From an uncultured Bacilli bacterium (lineage in GTDB: Bacteria > Bacillota_I > Bacilli_A > RF39 > UBA660): a DNA stretch of 11,557 nucleotides. The position numbers were made by a program, and so were the translations under genes. The stretch lies in the NCBI GenBank assembly GCA_947593275.1, contig CANQDN010000033.1:1-11557 (forward strand), written 5' to 3'. Under the pieces are notes generated by a model that searched no databases, was not told where the DNA came from, and was given only the letters and a program-made list of their open reading frames with translations. Position 1 is the first letter of the stretch. The number at the start of each line of letters is the position of its first letter. Below, one piece after another: positions 1-6,230 of the stretch.

Positions 1-10
1 AAGATATATT

Positions 11-24
11 CTATCATATGATAG
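11..24. repeat. 14-bp perfect palindrome
   Basis: CTATCATATGATAG is a perfect self-complementary sequence directly abutting the first copy of the direct repeat. It could be a protein-binding site or part of the end of an element lying to the left. It is AT-rich and short, so chance is possible, and no function is claimed. Confidence 0.4.
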
Positions 25-66
25 TACTGACATTTTCAAAAAATCTTGTACTGACATTTTCAAAAA
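24..66. repeat. Pair of 19-bp direct repeats, 24-bp period
   Basis: GTACTGACATTTTCAAAAA occurs at 24-42 and again, identical, at 48-66, separated by 5 bases. No further copy or inverted copy was seen in the window. Repeated motifs of this size occur near the ends of some insertion sequences (for example the IS21 family) and also as tandem regulator sites. No transposase is present here, so an element, if any, would lie left of position 1 or be a remnant. The identity of the repeat is visible; its role is not. Confidence 0.6.
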
Positions 67-90
67 GGATTAACATAATTACCCTCATTT

Positions 91-119
91 TTGACAAAAT
101 GCCCATTTTGTGGTATAAT
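91..119 (+). promoter_or_regulatory. Sigma-A promoter P1 upstream of the suf-containing operon
   Basis: A perfect -35 (TTGACA, 91-96), 17-bp spacer and perfect -10 (TATAAT, 114-119), with TG at 111-112 giving an extended -10. The predicted start is near 124-126. There is no gene between this start and 240, so it would give a leader of about 115 nt for the first gene. The spacer is occupied by a palindrome (94-111), suggesting that this promoter is regulated. Confidence 0.8.
94..111. promoter_or_regulatory. Operator-like palindrome between -35 and -10 of P1
   Basis: ACAAAATGCCCATTTTGT has two perfect 8-bp arms around CC. It overlaps the end of the -35 and fills most of the spacer up to the extended -10, the position expected for a repressor that blocks RNA polymerase. 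The protein that would bind it cannot be named from the sequence. Confidence 0.5.
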
Positions 120-178
120 TAAAGTATCAGATAAAAAGTCAAGTAGTATTTTAAAATTTACCTGAAAGTTGACGAAAT

Positions 179-207
179 TTGACAAAAACACAAAAATATG
201 CTATAAT
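179..207 (+). promoter_or_regulatory. Sigma-A promoter P2 upstream of the suf-containing operon
   Basis: TTGACA (179-184), 17-bp spacer, TATAAT (202-207), with TG at 199-200 (extended -10). The predicted start is near 213-215, giving a leader of about 25 nt before the ATG at 240. This is the nearer of two consensus promoters serving the first gene. TGACGAA at 170-176 and TGACAAA at 180-186 lie in tandem across the -35. Confidence 0.85.
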
Positions 208-239
208 TTATCTGTAATGGAAATTAGGGGGTTAAAATT

Positions 240-662
240 ATGAAAGGATATGTATTAGATTACGTTAATGAAAACGAATTTAAAAAGCTAGAAAGAGCAC
301 TTAAAAAGTACAATATGCTCGCATTTAAAAAGTTAAATTTTGAATATTATCCAGAACTTAGAAGTGGTAATTTTGTTGGGGAACTAGTGAGTACAAATAA
401 AAAAGAACATACAGAAAAATATGAATTAAAACTTCCAAGTGATAAAATGTTCGCTGCAGTTCATGGTGAAGTTAAATTATTCTATACTGTATATCATAAA
501 GAAGGAACTGTTATGTTAGATACCATAACACCAACCGAAATCTTACTTGAAGGACATATGAGTGAACTAACAACTTATAAAGGAATAATGATTTCAAAAG
601 CAAATGCAACTAAAGATAAATTTAAAATTGATTTACTAAATATGTTACAAGAAAATAAGTAA
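240..662 (+). CDS. Unrecognised 140-aa soluble protein, first gene of the suf-containing operon
   Basis: I do not recognise this family. The start is the ATG at 240, with a strong ribosome site (TAGGGGGT, 225-232) 8 bases upstream. The protein is small, Lys/Glu-rich, has no Cys, and shows no signal peptide or membrane segment. The N-terminal third (residues 1-45) looks helical and basic. The middle (about 45-95) looks beta-rich. A conserved-looking C-terminal stretch runs through LLEGHMSEL and ends in a short amphipathic helix (KFKIDLLNML). It is the gene nearest to promoters P1 and P2. Only 32 bases separate it from the next gene, with no terminator between, so it is probably co-transcribed with the SUF genes. 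Whether it works with them is inference from position only. Confidence 0.85.
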   Translation: MKGYVLDYVNENEFKKLERALKKYNMLAFKKLNFEYYPELRSGNFVGELVSTNKKEHTEKYELKLPSDKMFAAVHGEVKLFYTVYHKEGTVMLDTITPTEILLEGHMSELTTYKGIMISKANATKDKFKIDLLNMLQENK

Positions 663-694
663 CATATTTTTTTATTTTAAAAGAGGTGATAAAA

Positions 695-1522
695 GTGCTG
701 TTTAATTATGAATTTAAAGATAACTTAGATGAAGATAATTTTATTAATAATCCCACATTAGGCCATTATTATGCCGACATTATTGCAAACATCGGTCTAC
801 TTCTTTTTAATACGCGCTATTTTAAAGTTATAATTAAAAGTCATAAAGAAGATAAAATAAGTATGATGCTTGTTTATAAGAAACAAGAAATACCCATTTT
901 AATAGATAGTGATACAGTTACTATTTATCATAAAACTGGTATATATACCTATTTACATAATCGGGGTATTAACAGTCTTTATTTAGACTTAACAGGAGTT
1001 TTATTTACCCAAAATAGCCGAGAAATTGGCGAAATGTTTATGAGTGATACAGTTATTTTTACCATTGTAATAGATAGTAAATATTTTGTCTTAAAAATAC
1101 CAATGAAGCCTTCTAAAATATATAATCCTTATATTTTTGATGCTTTAAAACTAGATAGTAATTTAATTAATTTAAAAGATATCTATCAAGATTATTTTTT
1201 AGAAGAACAGAAACTAGATTATTATTCTTATAATCTTAAAGAAACAGTACTTACTATTTATGATATTATTGATGATGGTTATAAACTTAAAAATGAAATT
1301 AAACTTAAAGGGGGATTTCCCGTATTTGAAGAGTATAATACCTTAGTTGATGGAGTCCAAATAAATGTTACTATAAATGAAAGCAAAGTTCCTTTAATTA
1401 CTGTATATGGTTATGATTTAAATTCCAAAGTTGACTTAAATGGCGAGGTTATCTCTATCTTAGAAAGAGTAAATACAATGCATATTGAAGGAAAACTACG
1501 AATTTTAAGGCCTACTAAATAG
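695..1522 (+). CDS. Unrecognised 275-aa protein upstream of sufC
   Basis: Function unknown. I place the start at the GTG at 695, because AGAGGTGA (682-689) is a good ribosome site 5-6 bases upstream; the earlier in-frame GTG at 686 lies inside that site. The product has no Cys, no signal peptide and no clear transmembrane helix. It alternates beta-type hydrophobic/charged segments with many Tyr, Ile and Asp residues and looks like a globular cytoplasmic protein. It sits between the first hypothetical gene and sufC, 52 bases before the sufC ATG, and no terminator intervenes. A role linked to iron-sulfur assembly is possible from position but not shown by any motif. Confidence 0.85.
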   Translation: MLFNYEFKDNLDEDNFINNPTLGHYYADIIANIGLLLFNTRYFKVIIKSHKEDKISMMLVYKKQEIPILIDSDTVTIYHKTGIYTYLHNRGINSLYLDLTGVLFTQNSREIGEMFMSDTVIFTIVIDSKYFVLKIPMKPSKIYNPYIFDALKLDSNLINLKDIYQDYFLEEQKLDYYSYNLKETVLTIYDIIDDGYKLKNEIKLKGGFPVFEEYNTLVDGVQINVTINESKVPLITVYGYDLNSKVDLNGEVISILERVNTMHIEGKLRILRPTK

Positions 1523-1574
1523 ATAAAGGTAGCTAATTTTTTAATATTGTGCTAAAATATTCTTGGTGGTTTTT

Positions 1575-2327
1575 ATGCTTAAAATAGAAAATTTAAAAGT
1601 TAAAACAAAAGATAAAGTAATAATAGATAATTTTAATTTAGAGATAGCTCCCGGTGAAATCCAAGTCTTAATGGGCCCTAACGGGGTAGGTAAAAGCACT
1701 ATTTGTAAAGCAATTATGCATCACCCTGATTATAATATAGTAGATGGCAAAATTACCTTTAATGACCATAATTTAAATCTTTTAGATACAACTAGTATAA
1801 GTAGATTAGGAATATTTTTACTTAACCAAAATCCCGTAGAAGTTGAAGGAATAACTAATGCCGAAATGCTACGAACAGCTCTTTCCGAAAGAAATGACAC
1901 TAAAGTTGACGTATTTACTTTTAATAAAAAACTAAATGAAGTATGTGATCTTATTAATTTACCTAAAGACTTTGTCCATCGTGATATTAACTTCAATATG
2001 AGTGGTGGCGAAAAGAAAAAAAATGAGCTTTTACACTTATTTATGTTAGAACCAAAACTTATCATATTAGATGAAATAGACTCCGGCTTAGACGTTGATG
2101 CTTTAAAAGTAGTAGGTACTTCCTTAAAAAAGTATTATGACATGTATCACCCAAGTATGCTTATAGTTACACATCATTCCGATATTTTAAAATATTTTGA
2201 TCAATATAAAGTAGCCATTATGGATAATAAAACAATTGTTAAAACCGGCGATAAATCATTAGTAGAAAAGATTTTAAAGACTGGATTTGGGGCAAGTGTT
2301 ATTGATGGGTCGGAAGAATATGAATAA
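1575..2327 (+). CDS. sufC: SufC, ABC-type ATPase of the SUF iron-sulfur assembly complex
   Basis: This ATPase drives the SufB/SufD-type scaffold during Fe-S cluster building in the cytosol; it is not a transporter. All ABC motifs are present in the 250-aa product: Walker A GPNGVGKST (34-42, Lys40), Q-loop Gln85 in NQNPVEVEG (SufC has a similar QxPVExxG), signature SGGEKKKNE (from 143), Walker B LIILDE (162-167, Glu167), the SufC-typical IDSGLDVDAL, and switch His200. The length is normal for the family. The start is the ATG at 1575 with GGTGG (1565-1569) ahead; an in-frame TTG at 1563 is possible but lies upstream of that site. It overlaps the next gene by 8 bases, consistent with translational coupling to its partner. 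Confidence 0.95.
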   Translation: MLKIENLKVKTKDKVIIDNFNLEIAPGEIQVLMGPNGVGKSTICKAIMHHPDYNIVDGKITFNDHNLNLLDTTSISRLGIFLLNQNPVEVEGITNAEMLRTALSERNDTKVDVFTFNKKLNEVCDLINLPKDFVHRDINFNMSGGEKKKNELLHLFMLEPKLIILDEIDSGLDVDALKVVGTSLKKYYDMYHPSMLIVTHHSDILKYFDQYKVAIMDNKTIVKTGDKSLVEKILKTGFGASVIDGSEEYE

Positions 2328-2991
2328 ATTAATACTAGCAGAAGATAAAGTTATTAAAGATGGTGAATATGAAATTATTTGGGATAAAAAGTTAAATATA
2401 GACTGTCGGGGTAATCTAAAACTTTGCAATTATTCTAAAGAAGATCACACTATTAATATTTCTCTAACCGATAATTCCGAAGTTAATTTTGATAAAGTAA
2501 GTATAATAAATAAAGATCTAACTCTAACCTTTAATTTAAATAATAATTCCCATTTAGAATTTAACTATTTAATCATAAATGAAGGTAATAATACAGTAAC
2601 TATTAATATTAATATGTTAGAAAATAATAATAAAGCTAAAATAAAAATACGTTGTATTAATAAAAATAAAGATAATTCTTTAAATGTCATATGTAATGGT
2701 TATGTAAATAAAAGTAGTAAAGATAATGAATTAACTGAAGATTTAAAAGGCTTAATATTAAATGCAGATTTAATTAAGATTAGTCCTAATATATATGTTG
2801 ATACCAATGAAGTTTTAGCTAATCATTTAGTTACCATTGGATCATTTAATCCCGAAGAATTATTTTATTTAACAAGTAATGGTTTAAGTATTCCTTCTGC
2901 TAAAAAGCTTTTATTAGAAAGTTTTACGACTAATTTTATTACTGAAGAATTTAAAGAAAGAATTTTATTGGAGGTGAAAAATATTGAATAG
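2320..2991 (+). CDS. Short SufD-like Fe-S scaffold subunit (223 aa)
   Basis: SufB and SufD form the scaffold that SufC drives. The C-terminal third matches the family pattern: NEVLANHLVTIG (163-174) followed by EELFYLTSNGLS (179-190), corresponding to the familiar 'H..T.G ... EEQLFYL.SRG' region. His169 aligns with the conserved His of SufD; the next residue is Leu, not the Glu found in SufB, and there is no Cys where SufB carries its cluster-assembly Cys, so I call it SufD-like. Residues 40-130 are a run of short Asn/Ile-rich beta strands, as expected of the beta-helix core. SufD is usually about 400 aa, so the N-terminal domain is missing. The ATG at 2320 overlaps the end of sufC; the ribosome site is weak (GGAAG). 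Confidence 0.8.
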   Translation: MNKLILAEDKVIKDGEYEIIWDKKLNIDCRGNLKLCNYSKEDHTINISLTDNSEVNFDKVSIINKDLTLTFNLNNNSHLEFNYLIINEGNNTVTININMLENNNKAKIKIRCINKNKDNSLNVICNGYVNKSSKDNELTEDLKGLILNADLIKISPNIYVDTNEVLANHLVTIGSFNPEELFYLTSNGLSIPSAKKLLLESFTTNFITEEFKERILLEVKNIE

Positions 2992-4180
2992 AGCGGATTT
3001 TCCTCTTTTAAAACAGGATATAATCTATTTAGATAATGGCGCAACTAGTCTAAAACCTAAATGTGTAATAGATAAAATGAATGATTATTATGCCAATTAT
3101 TCTGCAAATGCTCATCGTGGAGATTATGATTTATCCTTTAAAGTAGATCAAGAATATGAACAAACTAGAGAATTAGTAAAAGAATTTATTAATGCCAAAT
3201 GTTTAGAAGAAATAGTTTTTACCAGTGGTACAACCGAAAGTTTAAATATGATAATAAATGGCTTTTTTGGTAATCTTCTAGAGGCGGGCGATGAAGTTTT
3301 AATTACAACTAGTGAGCATGCCTCAAATGTTCTTCCATGGTTTAGATTAGTAAAAAAGCTTGGAATAAAAGTAAATTATATTCCTCTTGATAGTAATTAT
3401 TATGTTACCATGGAAAATGTCAAAAAAAGTATCACAGATAAAACCAAAGTTATTAGCCTAGCCGGTATTACCAACGTTATCGGGGATATTAGACCAATTA
3501 AAGAAATAACTAAATATGCTCATGATCATAATATTTTTGTCGTTATTGATGGTGCTCAAATGGTTCCTCATGTTAAAACTGATGTTACAGACTTAGATAT
3601 TGATTTTTTAGCTTTTTCCGGCCATAAAATGTGTGGCCCAACCGGAGTTGGTGTTTTATATGGCAAAAAAGAACTATTAGAACATTTAGAACCCATTAAT
3701 CTTGGGGGAGGAATGAACGAATCTTTTGATAGTCCTGATACAGTTTATTTAAAACCTCTTCCCACTCGCCTAGAAGCTGGAACTCCTAATATCGCCGGTG
3801 TTATAGGTCTTGGGGAAGCTATAAGATATTTAAATAAAATAGGTTTCGAAAATATTGTAAAAGAGGAACATAATCTAAGAAAATATTTAATTGATAAACT
3901 CCTACCATTAAAGCATATTGATATCATAAATATTGAATCAGATAGTGGAATAGTGGCTTTTAATGTAAATAATATTTTTAGCCAAGATGTCGCTTATTAT
4001 CTAAATAAGTATAATATATGTGTTAGAGCGGGCAATCATTGTGCTAAGATCTTAAAATCCAGTGTTGGAGTAACAAATACTGTAAGAGTTAGTTTATATT
4101 TTTATAATACTTATGAAGAAATAGATAATTTAGTCGAATTATTAAGTGATTATGATAAAATTGTAAGAGAGATGATTTAG
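2984..4180 (+). CDS. sufS: SufS, PLP-dependent cysteine desulfurase
   Basis: SufS takes sulfur from L-cysteine, leaving alanine, holds it as a persulfide and hands it to SufU. The 398-aa product has the full class V aminotransferase layout: His112 and Asp189/Gln192 around the cofactor, PLP-binding Lys215 in SGHKMCGPTG, and the persulfide Cys near residue 353 in RAGNHCAKIL, on the short catalytic loop typical of SufS (group II) rather than IscS. The start is a TTG at 2984, chosen because TGGAGGTGA (2969-2977) sits 6-7 bases upstream and the N-terminus (FPLLKQDIIYLDNGATS) is family-typical. It overlaps the SufD-like gene by 8 bases and its stop abuts the sufU ATG. Confidence 0.97.
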   Translation: MNRADFPLLKQDIIYLDNGATSLKPKCVIDKMNDYYANYSANAHRGDYDLSFKVDQEYEQTRELVKEFINAKCLEEIVFTSGTTESLNMIINGFFGNLLEAGDEVLITTSEHASNVLPWFRLVKKLGIKVNYIPLDSNYYVTMENVKKSITDKTKVISLAGITNVIGDIRPIKEITKYAHDHNIFVVIDGAQMVPHVKTDVTDLDIDFLAFSGHKMCGPTGVGVLYGKKELLEHLEPINLGGGMNESFDSPDTVYLKPLPTRLEAGTPNIAGVIGLGEAIRYLNKIGFENIVKEEHNLRKYLIDKLLPLKHIDIINIESDSGIVAFNVNNIFSQDVAYYLNKYNICVRAGNHCAKILKSSVGVTNTVRVSLYFYNTYEEIDNLVELLSDYDKIVREMI

Positions 4181-4606
4181 ATGGATAGTGAAACTAAAAG
4201 AGCAATTATCATGGAAAATTATATGCATCCAACCAATCGAAAGCGAATGGAAGAAGAAGAGTATTTAAAAGTAAATACAAATAATGCTTCTTGTATCGAT
4301 AATATTGATATTTATATTAAATTTAAAGATAATATTATTGAAGATATTACTTTTGAGGGAGAAGCCTGTGCTATATCAATCTCCGCAACATCAATTATGA
4401 TTAATAATTTAATTGGTAAAACTAAAGAAGAAGCTCTTAAATATATTGCTAATTTTTATAATATGACTAATAATGAAGAATATAATGAAGATTTATTAAA
4501 GGAAGGAGTAGTATATTCTGATATCTATAAACAGGGTAATCGTAAAACTTGTGCAACTCTTCCTTTTAGAGGTTTAGAAAAGGCTATTTTAGAAAGTTTA
4601 AAATAG
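4181..4606 (+). CDS. sufU: SufU, zinc-dependent sulfur acceptor for SufS
   Basis: SufU of Firmicutes receives the persulfide sulfur from SufS through a zinc-bound Cys; it is a transfer protein rather than an IscU-type scaffold. The zinc set is complete: Cys38 and Asp40 in SCID, Cys63 in FEGEACAIS, and Cys124 in RKTCATLPF. The gap of 60 residues between the second and third Cys fits the SufU-specific insertion absent from IscU. The 141-aa length is normal. The ATG follows the sufS stop with no gap, so translation is probably coupled. The stop codon lies inside the stem of the terminator that ends the operon. Confidence 0.95.
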   Translation: MDSETKRAIIMENYMHPTNRKRMEEEEYLKVNTNNASCIDNIDIYIKFKDNIIEDITFEGEACAISISATSIMINNLIGKTKEEALKYIANFYNMTNNEEYNEDLLKEGVVYSDIYKQGNRKTCATLPFRGLEKAILESLK

Positions 4607-4615
4607 CTTTTTTTT
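4580..4615 (+). terminator. Intrinsic terminator of the suf operon
   Basis: GCTATTTTA (4583-4591) pairs perfectly with TAAAATAGC (4599-4607) around a 7-base loop, and is followed by eight T (4608-4615). The A-rich bases before the stem can pair with the T tract, making it longer. The sufU stop TAG (4604-4606) is within the right arm. Confidence 0.9.
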
Positions 4616-4623
4616 AATGGTTA

Positions 4624-4632
4624 TGATATAAT
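4624..4632 (+). promoter_or_regulatory. Extended -10 promoter for fmt operon
   Basis: TGATATAAT is a perfect -10 (4627-4632) with TG at 4624-4625. The -35 region (about 4604-4609) is poor and overlaps the preceding terminator. The predicted start near 4639 would leave a leader of only about 10 nt before the ATG at 4649. The position right after a terminator supports it. Confidence 0.6.
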
Positions 4633-4648
4633 TAAAGTGGTGATGATA

Positions 4649-5578
4649 ATGCGTATTAAAACAATATTCATGGGAACTCCCGAATTTGCCGTCCCCATAC
4701 TTGATAAACTTATAGAAATGACTGATGTAGTTTTAGTCGTGACTAATCCCGATAAAGAAGTAGGAAGAAAGAAAGTATTAACTTTTTCTCCCGTAAAAAA
4801 TAAAGCCTTAGAAAATAATATTCCCGTCTTTCAACCAGTTAATATTAAAAAAGACTATGAAGAAATAAAAAAATATCAACCGGATTTAATTGTTACTTGT
4901 GCTTATGGTAAAATTGTACCTAAAGAAGTATTAGATATTCCACCTTTAGGGTGTATTAATGTTCATGCTTCTTTACTTCCAAAATATCGCGGTGGGGCAC
5001 CCATTCAAAGAGCCATAATAAATGGTGAAGAAGAAACTGGTGTAACCATTATGTATATGGATGAAGGAATGGATACTGGTGATATGATTGCCAATTCCAA
5101 ATTACCAATAAAAAATGAAGACACAACCGAATCTATGCATGATAAATTAAGCCTTCTAGGTGCAAATTTATTAGAAAATGTTTTACCATCTATAATTGAG
5201 GGCACAAATAAAAGAATTAAACAAAATGATGCCGAAGCAACATATGCTAAAATAATTAAAAGAGAAGATGAACATCTAGATTTTAATAAAGCTGCAAGAG
5301 AAGTAAATAATCAGGTGCGAGGACTAAATTCTTGGCCTTTAGCTAATTTAATCTTAAATGATGAAGAAATAAAAGTAATCGAAGGATATATTGGAGAGGC
5401 TGCCAAAGAAAAAGCCAGTACAATTGAAAAAATAACTAAAGATGCCATCGGAATATCTTGCCTAGATAAAATCTATTATCTAACTAAAATTAAACCCGCT
5501 GGCAAAAAAACTATGTTAGTTAAAGATTATTTAAATGGAATAAATAAGGAAAGTATCTTAAAAAAAGAAGTTAAGTAG
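4649..5578 (+). CDS. fmt: Methionyl-tRNA formyltransferase
   Basis: Fmt transfers the formyl group of 10-formyl-tetrahydrofolate to initiator Met-tRNA. The 309-aa product opens with the family hallmark FMGTPEFAVP (7-16). The catalytic Asn104 and His106 are in CINVHASLLPKYRGGAPI, and Asp142 in MDTGD. The C-terminal OB-like domain (about 200-309) contains VNNQVRGLNSWP, as in Fmt. The start is the ATG at 4649, whose product begins MRIKTIFMGTPEF as in other Fmt proteins, with GGTGA (4639-4643) just ahead. In-frame GTG/ATG codons at 4637-4643 are alternatives. It opens the second operon; in Bacillus it also precedes rlmN-prpC-prkC, with rsmB in between. Confidence 0.96.
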   Translation: MRIKTIFMGTPEFAVPILDKLIEMTDVVLVVTNPDKEVGRKKVLTFSPVKNKALENNIPVFQPVNIKKDYEEIKKYQPDLIVTCAYGKIVPKEVLDIPPLGCINVHASLLPKYRGGAPIQRAIINGEEETGVTIMYMDEGMDTGDMIANSKLPIKNEDTTESMHDKLSLLGANLLENVLPSIIEGTNKRIKQNDAEATYAKIIKREDEHLDFNKAAREVNNQVRGLNSWPLANLILNDEEIKVIEGYIGEAAKEKASTIEKITKDAIGISCLDKIYYLTKIKPAGKKTMLVKDYLNGINKESILKKEVK

Positions 5579-5586
5579 GTGAAATA

Positions 5587-6228
5587 GTGCAACTAATAAG
5601 AAGAAAAATAAAAGAACTAAAGAAAACTAATAGAGGTAAAGCTTTTTTAAAATTAATTTATTGGGGAATCTTTTTTCTTATTCTTCTTGTTTTTGTTTTA
5701 CTTTCTTCCCTAAAATCCCCTGAAAAAAAGATAGAAAATAATGAACCACCAATAATAGAGGAAGAAAAAAATGAAATATTGGATACCTTAAATTTAGATA
5801 CTTATAATAAATCTATCAATAAATATCAAGATAGCTATAGATATAATTATAAAGTAATAATAAATGATGCTAAATATATTTATGAAGGCCTTAAAACCCC
5901 AACTAGTGATGTAGGCTTTAAAGAAGGCCCAATGGACACTATAAAGTATTATATTGATAATACTGGAACCTATAAAGAAACAACAAATGAAAGAGTAATA
6001 ATTGATGATTTATATACGGAAGTAGATTCCAATTATTTTGATTTAAATTATTATAAAAATATTATTGAAGAAATTTCTTTTAAATTAAAATCTCCAAATT
6101 ATTTATATGAAGGAACTAAAGATAATATAATTTATCAAATAGAATTAGATTCTAATAATAATTTAAATACTATAAAAGTTACTACTTTAGAAGGAACTTA
6201 TACTTTAAAGTTTAGAGAGGATGCTTAA
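5587..6228 (+). CDS. Unrecognised single-pass membrane protein with extracellular domain
   Basis: I do not recognise this 213-aa protein. The first 22 residues are strongly basic, followed by one transmembrane helix (23-42, rich in Phe, Leu, Ile and Val), so the N-terminus should face the cytoplasm. A Pro/Glu/Lys linker (44-65) leads to an Asp/Asn/Tyr-rich domain of about 145 residues that should lie outside the cell; it has no Cys and no lipobox. The start is a GTG at 5587 with AGGTGA (5577-5582), which overlaps the end of fmt. It lies 2 bases before rlmN, in the slot where Bacillus has the rRNA methylase rsmB. Being next to the PASTA kinase operon, an envelope role is possible but unproven. 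Confidence 0.85.
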   Translation: MQLIRRKIKELKKTNRGKAFLKLIYWGIFFLILLVFVLLSSLKSPEKKIENNEPPIIEEEKNEILDTLNLDTYNKSINKYQDSYRYNYKVIINDAKYIYEGLKTPTSDVGFKEGPMDTIKYYIDNTGTYKETTNERVIIDDLYTEVDSNYFDLNYYKNIIEEISFKLKSPNYLYEGTKDNIIYQIELDSNNNLNTIKVTTLEGTYTLKFREDA

Positions 6229-6230
6229 AT

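Noticed and set aside
1550..1558. Separate promoter for sufC (TGCTAAAAT)
   Set aside because: It has an extended -10 but no -35, and the RNA would start on top of the ribosome site. It is kept only as part of the short-leader observation, not as a called promoter.
1730..2065. 111-codon open frame on the - strand inside sufC
   Set aside because: It lies wholly within a clearly identified gene and has no ribosome site or family resemblance. The same applies to the other - strand frames inside sufS, fmt, stp and prkC.
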